Shown here: positions 25,244 to 34,608 of the stretch, piece after piece
Position numbering within the stretch: the first letter of the stretch is position 1
Layout: the number at the start of each line of letters is the position of its first letter
Source: CSP1-5 sp964348275
GTDB lineage: Bacteria > Methylomirabilota > Methylomirabilia > Methylomirabilales > CSP1-5
NCBI GenBank assembly: GCA_964348275.1
Contig: CAYGBT010000009.1
Coordinates: forward strand, 28,694-92,693
Direction of reading: 5' to 3'
Length of the DNA stretch: 64,000 nucleotides
Made by a program: the position numbers and the translations under genes
Notes under the pieces: generated by a model
Database searches by the model: none
Told to the model about the DNA's origin: nothing
The model's input: the letters and a program-made list of their open reading frames with translations, nothing else

Positions 25244-27474
25244 ACCACCTCTGCCACCACCGGCAGAGCGGGAAATTCCATGATCATCCGGGTCCCTCTG
25301 GGGTGATTGTCCTCCACCTGGATGGTCCCATGATGTTCGGTGATGATCCGGTACACGATGGCGAGGCCCAGGCCAGTCCCGGACTTCTTGGTGGAAAAGT
25401 ACGGCAGAAAGAGGCGCTCCCGATCCTCCGGGAGAATGCCCGGACCCGTGTCGGCCACCTCCAGATGGACTTTCCCATCTTCTGGGAGATACCGAGTTAT
25501 CAGGCAGATCTCGCCTTCCTCCCCCACCGCGGTCATCGCATTATCCACCAGATTGACCAACGCCCGCTTCATGTGATCGGGGTCCAGGTTCACAGGAGGC
25601 ACCTCAGGATCGAGCACGGCGGTCAGCCGGATGCGCTTGGAGACCCCGGAGTAGAGATTGAGGACCTTCTCGATCAACGCGTGCAGATCCCCCGGTCGCG
25701 GATAGGATGTCGGCATCCGAGCATACCGGGAGAATTCATCTACCAAGCCCTTCAGGGCTTCCACTTCTTGAATGATGGTCTGCGTGCATTTGTCAAAGAC
25801 CGCCGAGAAGTCGGTGGACCCTTCGGTGAACTTCCTCCGGAGGCGCTGCGTGGAAAGCTTGATGGGGGTCAAGGGGTTTTTGATTTCATGGGCGATCCTC
25901 CGGGCCATCTCCCCCCACGCCATGGCCTGTTGGGCCCGGATGAGCTGAGTGACGTCATCGAAAACCACCACCATGCCGAGATCGTGCCCTTCCCGATCCC
26001 TCAGGCTCGAGACGTTGACCACAAGGGTTACGCCCCGACCAAGCAGCGAAAGGGTCACCTGCTCATTCACCGTACCTCGTCCCTCCCGGGCCATCCGATC
26101 CATCAGATGGCAGAGGGGGGTCAAGGGTTCAGAGGCGAAGACCCCTCGGTAGTGTCGCTGGAGGGCATCTGTGGGGTCGAGATCCAGTAACCGGGATGCA
26201 GCGCGGTTGACCCTATTCACCCACCCCTCGGCGTCTACAGAAAGGACTCCGGCCCCGATGCTATCCAGGACTGTCTCCATGTACGCCCGCCGCTGGTTCA
26301 GCTCGATATTGGTTCGTTGCAGATCCCGGTTCGTCTCTGTGAGCTCTACCTCGCTCCGACTCAGGTCTTGGGTCATCCGGTTAAAGGAGTCCACCAACAT
26401 CCCGACCTCATCATCCGCCTCCACCTGGACTCGATAGTCGAGGTTCCCAGCTGCCACGGCACGAGTCCCCTCGGCAAGCTCTTGGATGGGGACGGTAATC
26501 CGGCGAGCCATGTGCACGCCGACCCACACAGCACCGAAGATGATCACCAACGTGACCATCAGGAAGAGCATGATGTAGATCCCCTTGACCGGGTTCTTCA
26601 GCATCTTTAGCTGCTTGTATTCCTTGATCCCCGTAGTGATGTCGGCAGCCTTCTGTGCCATCCCGCCGGGGATGAGATATCCCACCGCGGCTGCCCCAAG
26701 AACCTGGCGTTTCTTCGACGAGAGAACGATCGGCACGATACCACGAACAAGATCCCCCGATGGGGTCTCGTGGATGAGAAACTGCTCCTTCCCGTTCAAG
26801 GCACGGCGGACGGACCGAGAGGCAGCTGTCAGCGCTTCATTTTCAGTGAGTTGCTCCCCCCAGATCCGCAGGCGCTCTCGTCCGCGGCGGTCAAAGATCT
26901 GAAGAACGGCCAGTTGGAATTCCTGGAGCTTTTCCTCGGCGACTCGATTGAGGTACGGCTCGCTGGCGTCGAGAAGCCCCTCGGCTGCAACCCGCCGAGC
27001 GATCTGCTTGGCTGAAGTGAGCGCCCGGTCATGGGACTCCTGATAATAGGTCTGCGCCACTTCCAAAGAGCGATCGAGAGACTCTTCCACCTTGACGTTA
27101 AACCACGTGTCCACACTGGTGGTGATGAGGTTCGACGCCACCAGGAAGAGTAGTGCAGCAGGGAGCAACGCGAGACTCAAGAAACTCACCACCAGCTTCA
27201 CCCGGAACTTGGACCCCAAGAGGTTGTTCCGACGCTCCAGATAGATCTTAAACATATTCCGAAAGAGCAAAAGGACGAGAAGGACGAGGAGACTGAGGTT
27301 CACGTTCACGAGGGCAAAGATCAAGATATTGCTCGGAATCGGGGAGGGAAACCGGAGTTGGTGGAGCAGCACTTGGACTGTGGTCAGGACTGCGACCAGG
27401 CCCACCACGACGGCAATGATCAATCGCGTCCGCCGCCGCCGCTGTTCCGTGGTGCTGCCTCCGGTGTGTGCCAT
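25240..27474 (-). CDS. NtrY-like membrane sensor histidine kinase
   Basis: The 744 residues show three or four transmembrane segments (about 17-38, 48-71, 93-116 and 299-322) with a periplasmic region between the last two, a HAMP domain (about 322-375), a PAS domain (about 400-500), the phospho-acceptor H-box A-H-E-I-K-N-P-L-T-P-I near 525, and the HATPase domain (N-box N-L-V-D-N-A, then D-T-G-P-G-I and G-T-G-L-G-L-A-I-V). Domain order matches NtrY. It is cotranscribed with the response regulator and probably with the HAMP protein. A promoter-like pair precedes it by about 240 bases. Confidence 0.93.
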   Translation of the reverse strand: MAHTGGSTTEQRRRRTRLIIAVVVGLVAVLTTVQVLLHQLRFPSPIPSNILIFALVNVNLSLLVLLVLLLFRNMFKIYLERRNNLLGSKFRVKLVVSFLSLALLPAALLFLVASNLITTSVDTWFNVKVEESLDRSLEVAQTYYQESHDRALTSAKQIARRVAAEGLLDASEPYLNRVAEEKLQEFQLAVLQIFDRRGRERLRIWGEQLTENEALTAASRSVRRALNGKEQFLIHETPSGDLVRGIVPIVLSSKKRQVLGAAAVGYLIPGGMAQKAADITTGIKEYKQLKMLKNPVKGIYIMLFLMVTLVIIFGAVWVGVHMARRITVPIQELAEGTRAVAAGNLDYRVQVEADDEVGMLVDSFNRMTQDLSRSEVELTETNRDLQRTNIELNQRRAYMETVLDSIGAGVLSVDAEGWVNRVNRAASRLLDLDPTDALQRHYRGVFASEPLTPLCHLMDRMAREGRGTVNEQVTLSLLGRGVTLVVNVSSLRDREGHDLGMVVVFDDVTQLIRAQQAMAWGEMARRIAHEIKNPLTPIKLSTQRLRRKFTEGSTDFSAVFDKCTQTIIQEVEALKGLVDEFSRYARMPTSYPRPGDLHALIEKVLNLYSGVSKRIRLTAVLDPEVPPVNLDPDHMKRALVNLVDNAMTAVGEEGEICLITRYLPEDGKVHLEVADTGPGILPEDRERLFLPYFSTKKSGTGLGLAIVYRIITEHHGTIQVEDNHPRGTRMIMEFPALPVVAEVV

Positions 27475-27712
27475 CCGCGTCTATCCTTAGTCGTCCTGAC
27501 GGTTCCAATACGATGAGCTGAGGGGTCTACGGGCTACCACAGTACCCCGGACACCGAAGACTAACTCCTCGTCCCCCAAATCAAAAGGTACCAGGATTAC
27601 AGGGATTGGATGCGACGAGAGCCAGTTTCGGCTACGGTCGAGAGACTTTTTGCTGCAAAGGACCCGTTTCACCCCTTCACAGAGATTTTCGATACTTGGA
27701 CCCGACTGCATG

Positions 27713-27742
27713 AATATAGCTAAAACCGGAATGGTCTGACAA
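27713..27742 (-). promoter_or_regulatory. Candidate promoter for the ntrY-ntrX unit
   Basis: On the minus strand TTGTCA (27742-27737), an 18-base spacer and TATATT (27718-27713) lie just after the lpxC stop codon region. Most of the 280-base gap between lpxC and the kinase would then be an untranslated leader; I see no convincing gene in it. Confidence 0.4.
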
Positions 27743-27754
27743 GGAGAAACGGCT

Positions 27755-28675
27755 TTACAGGGCAGGGGAGCCGAGGGGTTTTGGGGAGGCAGGAACGGGG
27801 AACGGAAGAGATTCAGGGGCCGTCACGACACATCGGGAGACCAGGTCTGATTGCAGGTGGCGCTGAATCTCTTTCACCAGGCTGGTATGAAGAAGATGAC
27901 CCGCCCCTTTTGCCACCACCGTCCCCTGCAGCGGCCGCCCCAAAAGGTACAGGTCGCCAATGAGATCCAATACCTTGTGCCGAATCAACTCGTCCCCGAA
28001 GCGAAGGTCATTGAGGGCACCCTCCTCGCCAATGACCACGGTATTTTCCAGGGAGCCGCCAAGGGCCAGGCCCCGCCGCCACAGGTACTCGACATCCCGG
28101 AGAAAGCCGTAGGTCCGGGAGGGGGCGATTTTCCTGATGAAGCTGCGTCGGGAGACCAGTAGTTGGATGGATTGATCAGGAAAGGAAGGATGATCATACT
28201 GCATAAAGTATTGGATCCGAAAGCGTTTGGAGGGGAGAATCTGGATACTCCTATCCCCCATCTCAATGGTAAGAGGCTTGGTCACCCGGATGTACGTCTT
28301 CGGGACGTAATGCCTCCGGATCCCTGCTTGAAGGAGGAGGTCCACAAAAGGGGCTGCACTCCCATCCATGACGGGAACCTCGGGCCCCGAAATATCCACC
28401 TTGAGATTGTCGATCCCGAGGCCTGCGAGAGCGGCCAGGAGGTGTTCGACGGTTTTTATCTCGACCCCTGCCTTCCCGAGCGTCGTGGCGTAGTGAACAT
28501 CAAGGATGTTTTCAGGACTGGCCTCGACGACAGGCGTTTCGGGCAGGTCCACCCTCCGGAAGACGATCCCGGTGTTTGGGGGCGAGGGACGGAGGGTCAT
28601 GCTCACTTCACGCCCGGTATGGAGTCCCACACCCGAACAGTCGGTCACCTTCGCGATCGTCTTCTGCCGACCCAC
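27755..28675 (-). CDS. lpxC: UDP-3-O-acyl-N-acetylglucosamine deacetylase
   Basis: LpxC catalyses the committed step of lipid A synthesis. The zinc ligands are visible: H78 in V-E-H-L-L-A-A-L, and H233 and D237 in R-H-K-V-L-D-L-I-G-D. The G-V-G-L-H-T-G motif near residue 15 and the S-R-T-Y/F-G-F segment are also present. Length 306 is normal. The GTG start has GGAGG four to six bases upstream. Its presence shows the cell makes a lipid A outer membrane. Confidence 0.96.
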   Translation of the reverse strand: MGRQKTIAKVTDCSGVGLHTGREVSMTLRPSPPNTGIVFRRVDLPETPVVEASPENILDVHYATTLGKAGVEIKTVEHLLAALAGLGIDNLKVDISGPEVPVMDGSAAPFVDLLLQAGIRRHYVPKTYIRVTKPLTIEMGDRSIQILPSKRFRIQYFMQYDHPSFPDQSIQLLVSRRSFIRKIAPSRTYGFLRDVEYLWRRGLALGGSLENTVVIGEEGALNDLRFGDELIRHKVLDLIGDLYLLGRPLQGTVVAKGAGHLLHTSLVKEIQRHLQSDLVSRCVVTAPESLPFPVPASPKPLGSPAL

Positions 28676-28900
28676 GTCCCCTCCAATGCTCGGGTCAGAA
28701 TCATAGACGGCTGATCACGCCGTGCGCCATGACTACCGAATTCGTGCAAGGCCCATACCAAAGGCACAAAGGAGATCTCACGAGAAAAATATCTTTAAAT
28801 TCAAATGGATAGGACATGGCAGTTCAGAACAGCCTTTGCCATTGTGACATTTTTGCAACATTGCCATCCCTATCTGTTGGAAAAAAACCACAGGGGACCG

Positions 28901-29362
28901 TCAATCCGTTTCCCAGGCTTTCTTGAGAATCCGAGCCAGGACCTCCCGGCACTCCTCGTCCTGGACGGGTCGGAGAATCTCCTGGATACGCCCCTGCATC
29001 TCAGAAGAGGAAGGGTGGCTTCTCCTTCGAGAGATTTGTTCAGGCCGAGCGGTAGGCATGGAGGGTGTACCGAGGATGAAGAAGATATCCCGGACCACTC
29101 CGGCACCCACGTGAGACTCCAGGCCCGTAAGGATCCTGGGCTTCAACATGGTCAGCTGCTGGAGCCAAACTGCATCGCCCACTGTCACGTGGAGACGGCC
29201 GTTCTTCAAGAGACCCGGTTGGCTTCGACGAGCCACCTCCTCACCGACAACCTCTGACCAGACCCGGTGAATGACAACGTTCACGAAGCCAACACCCAGT
29301 CCAAGCAGGTCCAAGGTCGTCTCTACGGCCTTCGCAAGAGGGGTGAAGCCCGAATGAGTCAC
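28901..29362 (-). CDS. DUF721 protein, DciA-type helicase-loading factor
   Basis: A 153-residue DUF721 protein: the N-terminal half has the family pattern L-x-x-x-W-x-x-V-V-G-x-x-x-A-x-x-S-x-P and later G-x-L-x-V-x-V-x-x-x-x-W-x-x-Q-L, with a flexible charged tail. In bacteria lacking DnaC/DnaI, DciA proteins load the DnaB helicase. The ATG overlaps the stop codon of the RNase H gene as ATGA, so translation is coupled. The 225 bases between it and lpxC hold no gene I can support. Confidence 0.8.
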   Translation of the reverse strand: MTHSGFTPLAKAVETTLDLLGLGVGFVNVVIHRVWSEVVGEEVARRSQPGLLKNGRLHVTVGDAVWLQQLTMLKPRILTGLESHVGAGVVRDIFFILGTPSMPTARPEQISRRRSHPSSSEMQGRIQEILRPVQDEECREVLARILKKAWETD

Positions 29363-29985
29363 CTTGCCTTCTCGCCCCGATGTGTGGCGGACCCCTGCCG
29401 CCGTCCACCCAGGACGGCCTCGATCGCCTTGTTGGCTAAGAGATCGGCTCTCGCATTCATCCCCCGACCGACATGAGCAATTTCGAATGCGTCGAAAGAG
29501 CGTACGAGGTCTTGCACCTGATCATACAACACGCGCAAGCGAGGATTCTTCACTCGATATTGTCCGCGGATTTGCCGCACGAGGAGCTCTGAGTCGGAAA
29601 AGACCTTCACGGCCGCATAGCCCAACTCCTTGGCTTTCCGGGCCCCGAAGAGGAGGGCCTCATATTCAGCCACGTTGTTTGTTGCTTCTCCGATGTAGGC
29701 GTGATGCTCCTCCCGAAAAGCCCCTGCTTCATCCCACAGGACCACCCCGATCCCCGCCGGGCCCGGATTGCCTCGAGCAGCTCCATCGATGTGAAGGATC
29801 AGCGATCGCGCCGCCGGTTTACCAGACCGACGGGAAGTGGCAAGCCGTCGAAGCAGGTGAGAGGCTTCCTCCAGCGCCATCCTCAGCGTGGCCGGGGGGA
29901 GATCGGCAAGCTCGCCTCTCAGGGCGGTGAGGGCCCGGGTGCGGGCCATTGCCTCAAGGATATCCGCAAGCCGTTGCGGATTCAT
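29359..29985 (-). CDS. Ribonuclease HI family protein
   Basis: Residues 60-195 form an RNase H fold with the four acidic residues D67 (in H-I-D-G-A-A-R-G-N-P-G), E107 (in N-N-V-A-E-Y), D131 (in F-S-D-S-E-L) and D181 (in A-R-A-D-x-L-A). This is the acyl/ribonuclease type found in many bacteria as RnhA-like proteins of about 200 residues. The first 55 residues are a helical extension. It should cleave RNA in RNA-DNA hybrids. It sits between dciA and the zinc-ribbon gene, with an ATGA overlap to dciA. Confidence 0.9.
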   Translation of the reverse strand: MNPQRLADILEAMARTRALTALRGELADLPPATLRMALEEASHLLRRLATSRRSGKPAARSLILHIDGAARGNPGPAGIGVVLWDEAGAFREEHHAYIGEATNNVAEYEALLFGARKAKELGYAAVKVFSDSELLVRQIRGQYRVKNPRLRVLYDQVQDLVRSFDAFEIAHVGRGMNARADLLANKAIEAVLGGRRQGSATHRGEKAR

Positions 29986-29986
29986 A

Positions 29987-30691
29987 TCACCCTTTCCAAT
30001 AGAGGATCCGCTGGCAGTTTGCGCAGGCGATCAGGACTTCTCCCTTGCGGAGCTCATTATAGGTCTGAGGCGTGAGAGCAACGTAACACCCAAGGCAGGA
30101 GCCGTCCTTGACGGGAGCTACCGCCACGCCGCCTCGGGTGCGCACAAGGCGGTCGTACATTTGAAGAAGTCCCGGCTCCACGCGATTTGCGTGACGGCGA
30201 CGGTCCTCCTGAAACCGACCCAGCTCTCCCTGGAGACGACCGAGCTCCGCTTCCTTCGCAGTCCGCTGCTGCTCAAATGTCTTCTCCCGTTCCTGAAAGA
30301 GGGCCTCTTCATTTCGAACCGTCCCTTGCGCCACCTCAATCTGATCAAAGAGTTCGAGGATCTCGTCCTCAAGCTTCGACCGGCGCTCCTTGAGCCCTTC
30401 GATCTCTTTCAGCACCGCTGCATATTCCTGATTCGTTTTGATTTCGAAGAGACGTCCCTGCCGCTTCCGTTGCTCGGCCGTGACCTCCTCTAACTCTCGC
30501 TCCTTCCGCCGACGGAGCTGGTCGCAATTGCTGAGACGTTCGCGAGCCTCGTCCCATTCCCGCCGAGAGCTGTTCAACTGTTGCTCCCAGTCCGCGATTT
30601 CTCGTGGGATTTTTTGGACCTCACGCTGGAGCCTGGAGATCTCCAGGTCAAGATTTTGCAAATCGACTACTTGGGCCAGGTCCTCCCGCAC
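29987..30691 (-). CDS. Coiled-coil protein with C4-type zinc ribbon (DUF164/CdsZ-like)
   Basis: The protein has a long coiled coil (about residues 10-165) and a C-terminal zinc ribbon with C-L-G-C and C-A-N-C knuckles. It resembles a widely conserved family often found beside RNase H and YbgI-like genes; a nucleic-acid-binding role is suspected. The GTG at 30691 is chosen because GAGGG lies five bases upstream and the family similarity begins there. A longer frame from 30736 would encode 15 residues from the heptamer repeat array, which I consider read-through of the repeat. Confidence 0.8.
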   Translation of the reverse strand: MREDLAQVVDLQNLDLEISRLQREVQKIPREIADWEQQLNSSRREWDEARERLSNCDQLRRRKERELEEVTAEQRKRQGRLFEIKTNQEYAAVLKEIEGLKERRSKLEDEILELFDQIEVAQGTVRNEEALFQEREKTFEQQRTAKEAELGRLQGELGRFQEDRRRHANRVEPGLLQMYDRLVRTRGGVAVAPVKDGSCLGCYVALTPQTYNELRKGEVLIACANCQRILYWKG

Positions 30692-30700
30692 ATCTACCCT

Positions 30701-30805
30701 CAGTTCACGGTTCACTGAGTTTAGTTCACGGCTCACAGTTCACCGTTCACAGACTTCTTCTCTCCGCGCTGCAGTGAACCGTCCGCCGTGAACTGTGAAC
30801 TGATT
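30701..30805. repeat. Heptamer-period repeat array (15 units), left of the tRNA
   Basis: Fifteen 7-base units cover the gap between the zinc-ribbon gene and the tRNA. Left units are of the agttca/ggttca type and right units are of the gtgaac/ctgtga type, so the ends are inverted and could fold into a hairpin. It ends five bases before the tRNA CCA end. Confidence 0.65.
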
Positions 30806-30809
30806 TGCG

Positions 30810-30885
30810 TGGTGGGCCCACCTGGATTCGAACCAGGGACCGTCCGGTTATGAGCCGGTGGCTCTGACCGCTGAGCTATGGGCCC
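30810..30885 (-). tRNA. tRNA with CAU anticodon, probably tRNA-Ile2
   Basis: The cloverleaf is complete: a seven-base-pair acceptor stem GGGCCCA/TGGGCCC, an anticodon stem CCGG/CCGG with loop containing CTCATAA, a T arm with GGTTCGAATCC, and encoded CCA (30812-30810). The anticodon CAT is at 30852-30850. The CTCATAA loop is more typical of the isoleucine tRNA whose C34 becomes lysidine than of elongator tRNA-Met, which usually reads TTCATAC, but I cannot settle this. Heptamer repeat arrays lie on both sides. Confidence 0.92.
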
Positions 30886-30890
30886 ATGCA

Positions 30891-30981
30891 GAGTTCACGG
30901 TTCACAGTTGACAGAAAGAAGACAGCCACTCCGTTGCTCTAGACTGTGGATCGTGAACTGTGAACCGTCAATTGTGAACGA
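30891..30981. repeat. Heptamer-period repeat array (13 units), right of the tRNA
   Basis: Thirteen 7-base units fill the space from five bases before the tRNA 5' end to the rpoD 3' hairpin. The left arm (GTTCACGGTTCACAG) and the right arm (CTGTGAACCG) are near-perfect inverted copies around a spacer of about 35 bases. Confidence 0.65.
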
Positions 30982-30995
30982 GCCCCGCGGGGGCT

Positions 30996-32762
30996 TTACG
31001 AATCCACGAAACTCCGGAGCTTCCGGCCGCGGGTGGGATGTCGAAGCTTGCGCAATGCCTTCGCCTCAATCTGCCGGATTCGCTCCCGGGTCACATCGAA
31101 TTGCTGCCCCACCTCTTCCAGGGTATGATCCACGCCGTCGCCGATCCCGAAACGGAGGCGCAGCACCTTGCGCTCCCGCTCAGTTAAGGTGCTCAGGACG
31201 TCATCGGTCTGGGTCCCCAGATTAATCCCAATGAACGACTCAAGTGGGGAAACTGCCCCCTTGTCCTCGATGAAGTCCCCGAGGTGCGAATCCTCCTCCT
31301 CTCCGATCGGGGTCTCCAGAGAGATTGGCTCCTGAGCGATCTTCAAGACCTTCCGTACCTTGTCCACCGGGAGATCGATCTTCTGGGCAATCTCCTCCGG
31401 ACTGGGTTCCCGACCAAATTCCTGTACCAACTGTCGGGAGGCACGGATCAACTTATTGATGGTCTCGATCATATGGACTGGGATCCGAATGGTCCTGGCC
31501 TGATCCGCGATCGCCCGGGTGATGGCCTGGCGGATCCACCACGTGGCATAGGTGGAGAATTTATAGCCCCGCTGGTACTCAAACTTCTCCACGGCCCGCA
31601 TGAGCCCAATATTCCCCTCTTGAATGAGATCGAGAAACTGGAGCCCCCGGTTCGTGTACTTTTTCGCAATAGAGATCACCAGGCGGAGGTTGGCCTCCAC
31701 CATCTCTCGCTTGGCATTCAAGGCCTTTCGTTCACCCCGGCTAATGGCGTGGAGTAGCTCGTGCACCTCACTGGAGCTGGTGCCGGCCTCTTGTTCCGCC
31801 CGCTCGATCTTCTTGGTGATTACCTCAATTTGCCGTCCGAGGTCCTCGAGCTTATCGCGGGAGAATTTGGTCCGCCGGACCAGGGTCCGCATAGAGACAC
31901 CGTTGCCCAAGGCAGTATCGCGAAGTACCTTGAAGTTGGCTGCGCTCAAGCGCGTGGAGCGTTTGAGCTCTTTCATCTCCCGATCGGACTTCTCAACCCG
32001 CTCGAGGAAGCTCCGCATGCGGGCCACAATCCGTTCGATGACCCGCTGATTGAGGTTGAGCTTCCGCAGGAGCTCGGCCTGATGACCCTTCCTTTCCTGA
32101 ACCTCTTGCCCGAGGCGCTCCGCCCGCTTGGCATTGCCTCGCTGCACGGCCCGCTCGAGCCACTTGCTGAGGTTCTCGACCTTTTCCTGATTTTGCCGCA
32201 GGCCCTTCAGGGCCGGTGCAATCTCGGAAAGCAGCTCCTTCTCTTTCTGTTCCGAGATCTCGTCAAAATCGGGGAGGGCAATGAGATCCGCAACCCGCAG
32301 CCGGCCCTGGAGCAGACGCTCTCCTAAAAAGATCACCTCACGGACGGCAACCCCAGCTCGGCAGACCGCCTCGGTGACCTCGCGGCGCCCCTCTTCGATC
32401 CGCTTGGCAATCCCGATCTCCCCCTCGCGGGAGAGGAGGGGCGTCTTTCCCATCTCGCGGAGATACATCCGGACCGGGTCATCGGTCCGACCCACCGGCG
32501 CAGGGGATAGGTCCACCTCCGCCTCGGCTCCCCCTGACTGAGGCTGCGCCGCTTTCTTCGGCCCCGGTCGCCCCGCCTCGGGGGGAGTATCGATCACCTC
32601 AATGTCCATCTCATCCAAGACGCCAAGGATCCGATCAATCTTTTCGGCGGAGGTGATATCTTCCGGAAGACACGTGTTGATTTCCTCGTACGTCAGATAT
32701 CCCTTTTTCTTGCCCAGGGCGATGAGGACCTTCAGCTCCTCCATTCTCCCCTCGTCTGCCAT
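30996..32762 (-). CDS. rpoD: Primary sigma factor RpoD
   Basis: RpoD directs RNA polymerase to housekeeping promoters. The protein carries region 1.1 at the N terminus, region 1.2 (D-P-V-R-M-Y-L-R-E-M-G), a ~200-residue non-conserved insert, region 2 with the -10 reading helix (Y-A-T-W-W-I-R-Q-A-I), region 3, and region 4.2 at the end (T-L-E-E-V-G-x-x-F-x-V-T-R-E-R-I-R-Q-I). The ATG at 32762 has GGGAGG ten bases upstream; the frame extends 11 codons further without support. It is the last gene of the rpsU-yqeY-mutS2-dnaG-rpoD unit. A short GC hairpin (AGCCCC/GGGGCT) follows the stop codon. Confidence 0.98.
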   Translation of the reverse strand: MADEGRMEELKVLIALGKKKGYLTYEEINTCLPEDITSAEKIDRILGVLDEMDIEVIDTPPEAGRPGPKKAAQPQSGGAEAEVDLSPAPVGRTDDPVRMYLREMGKTPLLSREGEIGIAKRIEEGRREVTEAVCRAGVAVREVIFLGERLLQGRLRVADLIALPDFDEISEQKEKELLSEIAPALKGLRQNQEKVENLSKWLERAVQRGNAKRAERLGQEVQERKGHQAELLRKLNLNQRVIERIVARMRSFLERVEKSDREMKELKRSTRLSAANFKVLRDTALGNGVSMRTLVRRTKFSRDKLEDLGRQIEVITKKIERAEQEAGTSSSEVHELLHAISRGERKALNAKREMVEANLRLVISIAKKYTNRGLQFLDLIQEGNIGLMRAVEKFEYQRGYKFSTYATWWIRQAITRAIADQARTIRIPVHMIETINKLIRASRQLVQEFGREPSPEEIAQKIDLPVDKVRKVLKIAQEPISLETPIGEEEDSHLGDFIEDKGAVSPLESFIGINLGTQTDDVLSTLTERERKVLRLRFGIGDGVDHTLEEVGQQFDVTRERIRQIEAKALRKLRHPTRGRKLRSFVDS

Positions 32763-32791
32763 GCCGTTGTTTCCTCCCTGCCTATTAATTC

Positions 32792-34549
32792 TCAAGAATT
32801 CCTTGCACTCTCTTTAATATAGTCCGTTTCGGGAAATCGGCCACCCGTGAGTCTCTGTTTCTGGTCCAGAAGCGCTTTCACCCGAAGAAGATCTCCTTGT
32901 TCCCGCGCTTCCCTGAGCTGGTCCTGGATCTCCTGGAGCTTAAGCCGAACTAGACAGTCCTGCACCATGCGATGCGGATCGACAAATTCATCCCCCCCCT
33001 GGACGAGGAGCTCGGCCGCCACCTGGCGGACCACAGGATCAGGATGGTGCGTGAGTGTCCGCGCGAGACTTTCCTCCTCGCCCTGGTATTCTCGAAGGAA
33101 ACCATAGATGGACCGGAGGGAGGAAGCCGAAAGCTCGTCGCCCCGGAGAGATCCCCACACGCGACGGCGAATGTCCGGAAAAAGGAGGCAGATCTGGATC
33201 AAGGTCTTCTCCACGGGCGGCAGCTCCAAACACGGCGCGGGGCCCAAAGTCGGGGCTGGGTCCGGGGACCCCAGACGGCGGAGCTCCACCACGACCGCTC
33301 CCTCGGATACCCCCAACCGCTCTGCGAGCTTCTGAACATACTTGGCTCTCCGCACCCCCTCTGGCATCTGAGTAATAAGGCGCAAAACCTGCCGGGCCGC
33401 GGCCGCCTTTTCATCGATGCCCTGCAGTCCCGTCTGCTCCTCTGCCCGGATGAGGAGAAAATCAACGAGATCCTGAGCCCCCTCCACCCGTGCCAGAAGG
33501 GCATCTCTGCCGTTCTTCCGGACGAAGGTATCAGGATCTTCCCCCTTCGGCAGGACCACCACCGCCACCCCCATATCCTCAGCCACCAAGAGCTCTAACC
33601 CTCGCCAGGCGGCTTGAATCCCGGCGGGGTCGGGATCAAAGAGGAGGACCGCCTTTTCAGCATATCGGTGCAGAAGGATCACCTGGTCACGCGTTAAGGC
33701 GGTTCCCAAGGTGGCCACCGTCTGGGGAAACCCTGCGCTGTACAGAGAGATCGCATCGAAGTATCCCTCCACCACCAGTGCCACTCTCGCTTCGCGGATT
33801 GCCCGCGATGCCAGATGGAGACCGTACAGATGGACCCCCTTCTTATAGATGGGGGTCTCCGGCGAGTTGATATACTTGGGCTGTTGATCTCCCAGAGCTC
33901 GACCCCCGAATCCCACGATCTTTCCTGTAGAATCGGAAATGGGAATCATCAGGCGCTCCCGAAACCGGTCGTAGTATCCCCGCCCATCCTGCCTCGGAAG
34001 GGCCAGGCCCGCCGCCTCCACCTGGCGTGGGTCGTATCCCCGCTTGGTGAGCTCACGGATCAGGCCCTCCCACTCCGCGACAGCGTACCCCAGATGCAAC
34101 CGGTCAGCTAGCTCCGGCCCCACCCCTCGCCTGTTCAGATATTCCCTCGCTTGGTTTCCCGCTGGACTATTCAGGGCCTTCTTGAAGTAGTCACAGGCGA
34201 GCCGCTGAAGCTCGAAGAGCTTCAGGATACCGTCCCCCTGACGGCTCCGCCCCCTCTCCGGGAGCGGAATCCCTGCCCGCTGGGCGAGATGCCGGACTGC
34301 CTCGGGGAAGGTAAATCCTTCCCGCCGCATGAGGAACCGGAAAACATCCCCTCCCTCACCGCACCCGAAACAATAAAAGATCTGGCGATCTGGGTTGACC
34401 GTGAAGGAAGGGGTCTTTTCGCTGTGGAAGGGGCAGAGGGCCCGGTAGTATTTTCCAGTTTGCTTCAAAGGAAGGTAGCCCTCGATCACCTCCACAATGC
34501 TCGAGTTCCTCAGAATCTGGTCAATGACTTCCTCTGGGATAAATCCCAT
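32792..34549 (-). CDS. dnaG: DNA primase
   Basis: DnaG makes RNA primers at the replication fork. The 585 residues contain the CHC2 zinc domain (C39, H42, C60, C63), the catalytic TOPRIM domain with V-V-E-G-Y-F-D near residue 260 and F-D-P-D-P-A-G near 310, and a C-terminal helicase-binding region. Length is normal. It lies 59 bases after mutS2 and 29 bases before rpoD, preserving the classical dnaG-rpoD pair. Confidence 0.97.
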   Translation of the reverse strand: MGFIPEEVIDQILRNSSIVEVIEGYLPLKQTGKYYRALCPFHSEKTPSFTVNPDRQIFYCFGCGEGGDVFRFLMRREGFTFPEAVRHLAQRAGIPLPERGRSRQGDGILKLFELQRLACDYFKKALNSPAGNQAREYLNRRGVGPELADRLHLGYAVAEWEGLIRELTKRGYDPRQVEAAGLALPRQDGRGYYDRFRERLMIPISDSTGKIVGFGGRALGDQQPKYINSPETPIYKKGVHLYGLHLASRAIREARVALVVEGYFDAISLYSAGFPQTVATLGTALTRDQVILLHRYAEKAVLLFDPDPAGIQAAWRGLELLVAEDMGVAVVVLPKGEDPDTFVRKNGRDALLARVEGAQDLVDFLLIRAEEQTGLQGIDEKAAAARQVLRLITQMPEGVRRAKYVQKLAERLGVSEGAVVVELRRLGSPDPAPTLGPAPCLELPPVEKTLIQICLLFPDIRRRVWGSLRGDELSASSLRSIYGFLREYQGEEESLARTLTHHPDPVVRQVAAELLVQGGDEFVDPHRMVQDCLVRLKLQEIQDQLREAREQGDLLRVKALLDQKQRLTGGRFPETDYIKESARNS

Positions 34550-34608
34550 GAAGCACCTCGACAGCTCCTACTAAAAAAGTAGGGCCCTTTTCTCTGCGTC
34601 AGACGAGG

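Noticed and set aside
27487..27711. 74-codon minus-strand frame upstream of the sensor kinase
   Set aside because: No ribosome-binding site, overlaps a candidate promoter and has no recognisable family.
30706..30736. Longer N terminus for the zinc-ribbon coiled-coil protein
   Set aside because: The added residues come from the repeat array and the downstream GTG has the better ribosome-binding site.
30701..30981. Heptamer arrays considered as CRISPR
   Set aside because: The unit is 7 bp, degenerate and without unique spacers, and no cas gene is in the window.
30981..30995. GC hairpin after rpoD considered as a terminator
   Set aside because: The stem is short and no T run follows on the rpoD strand; kept only as a remark under rpoD.
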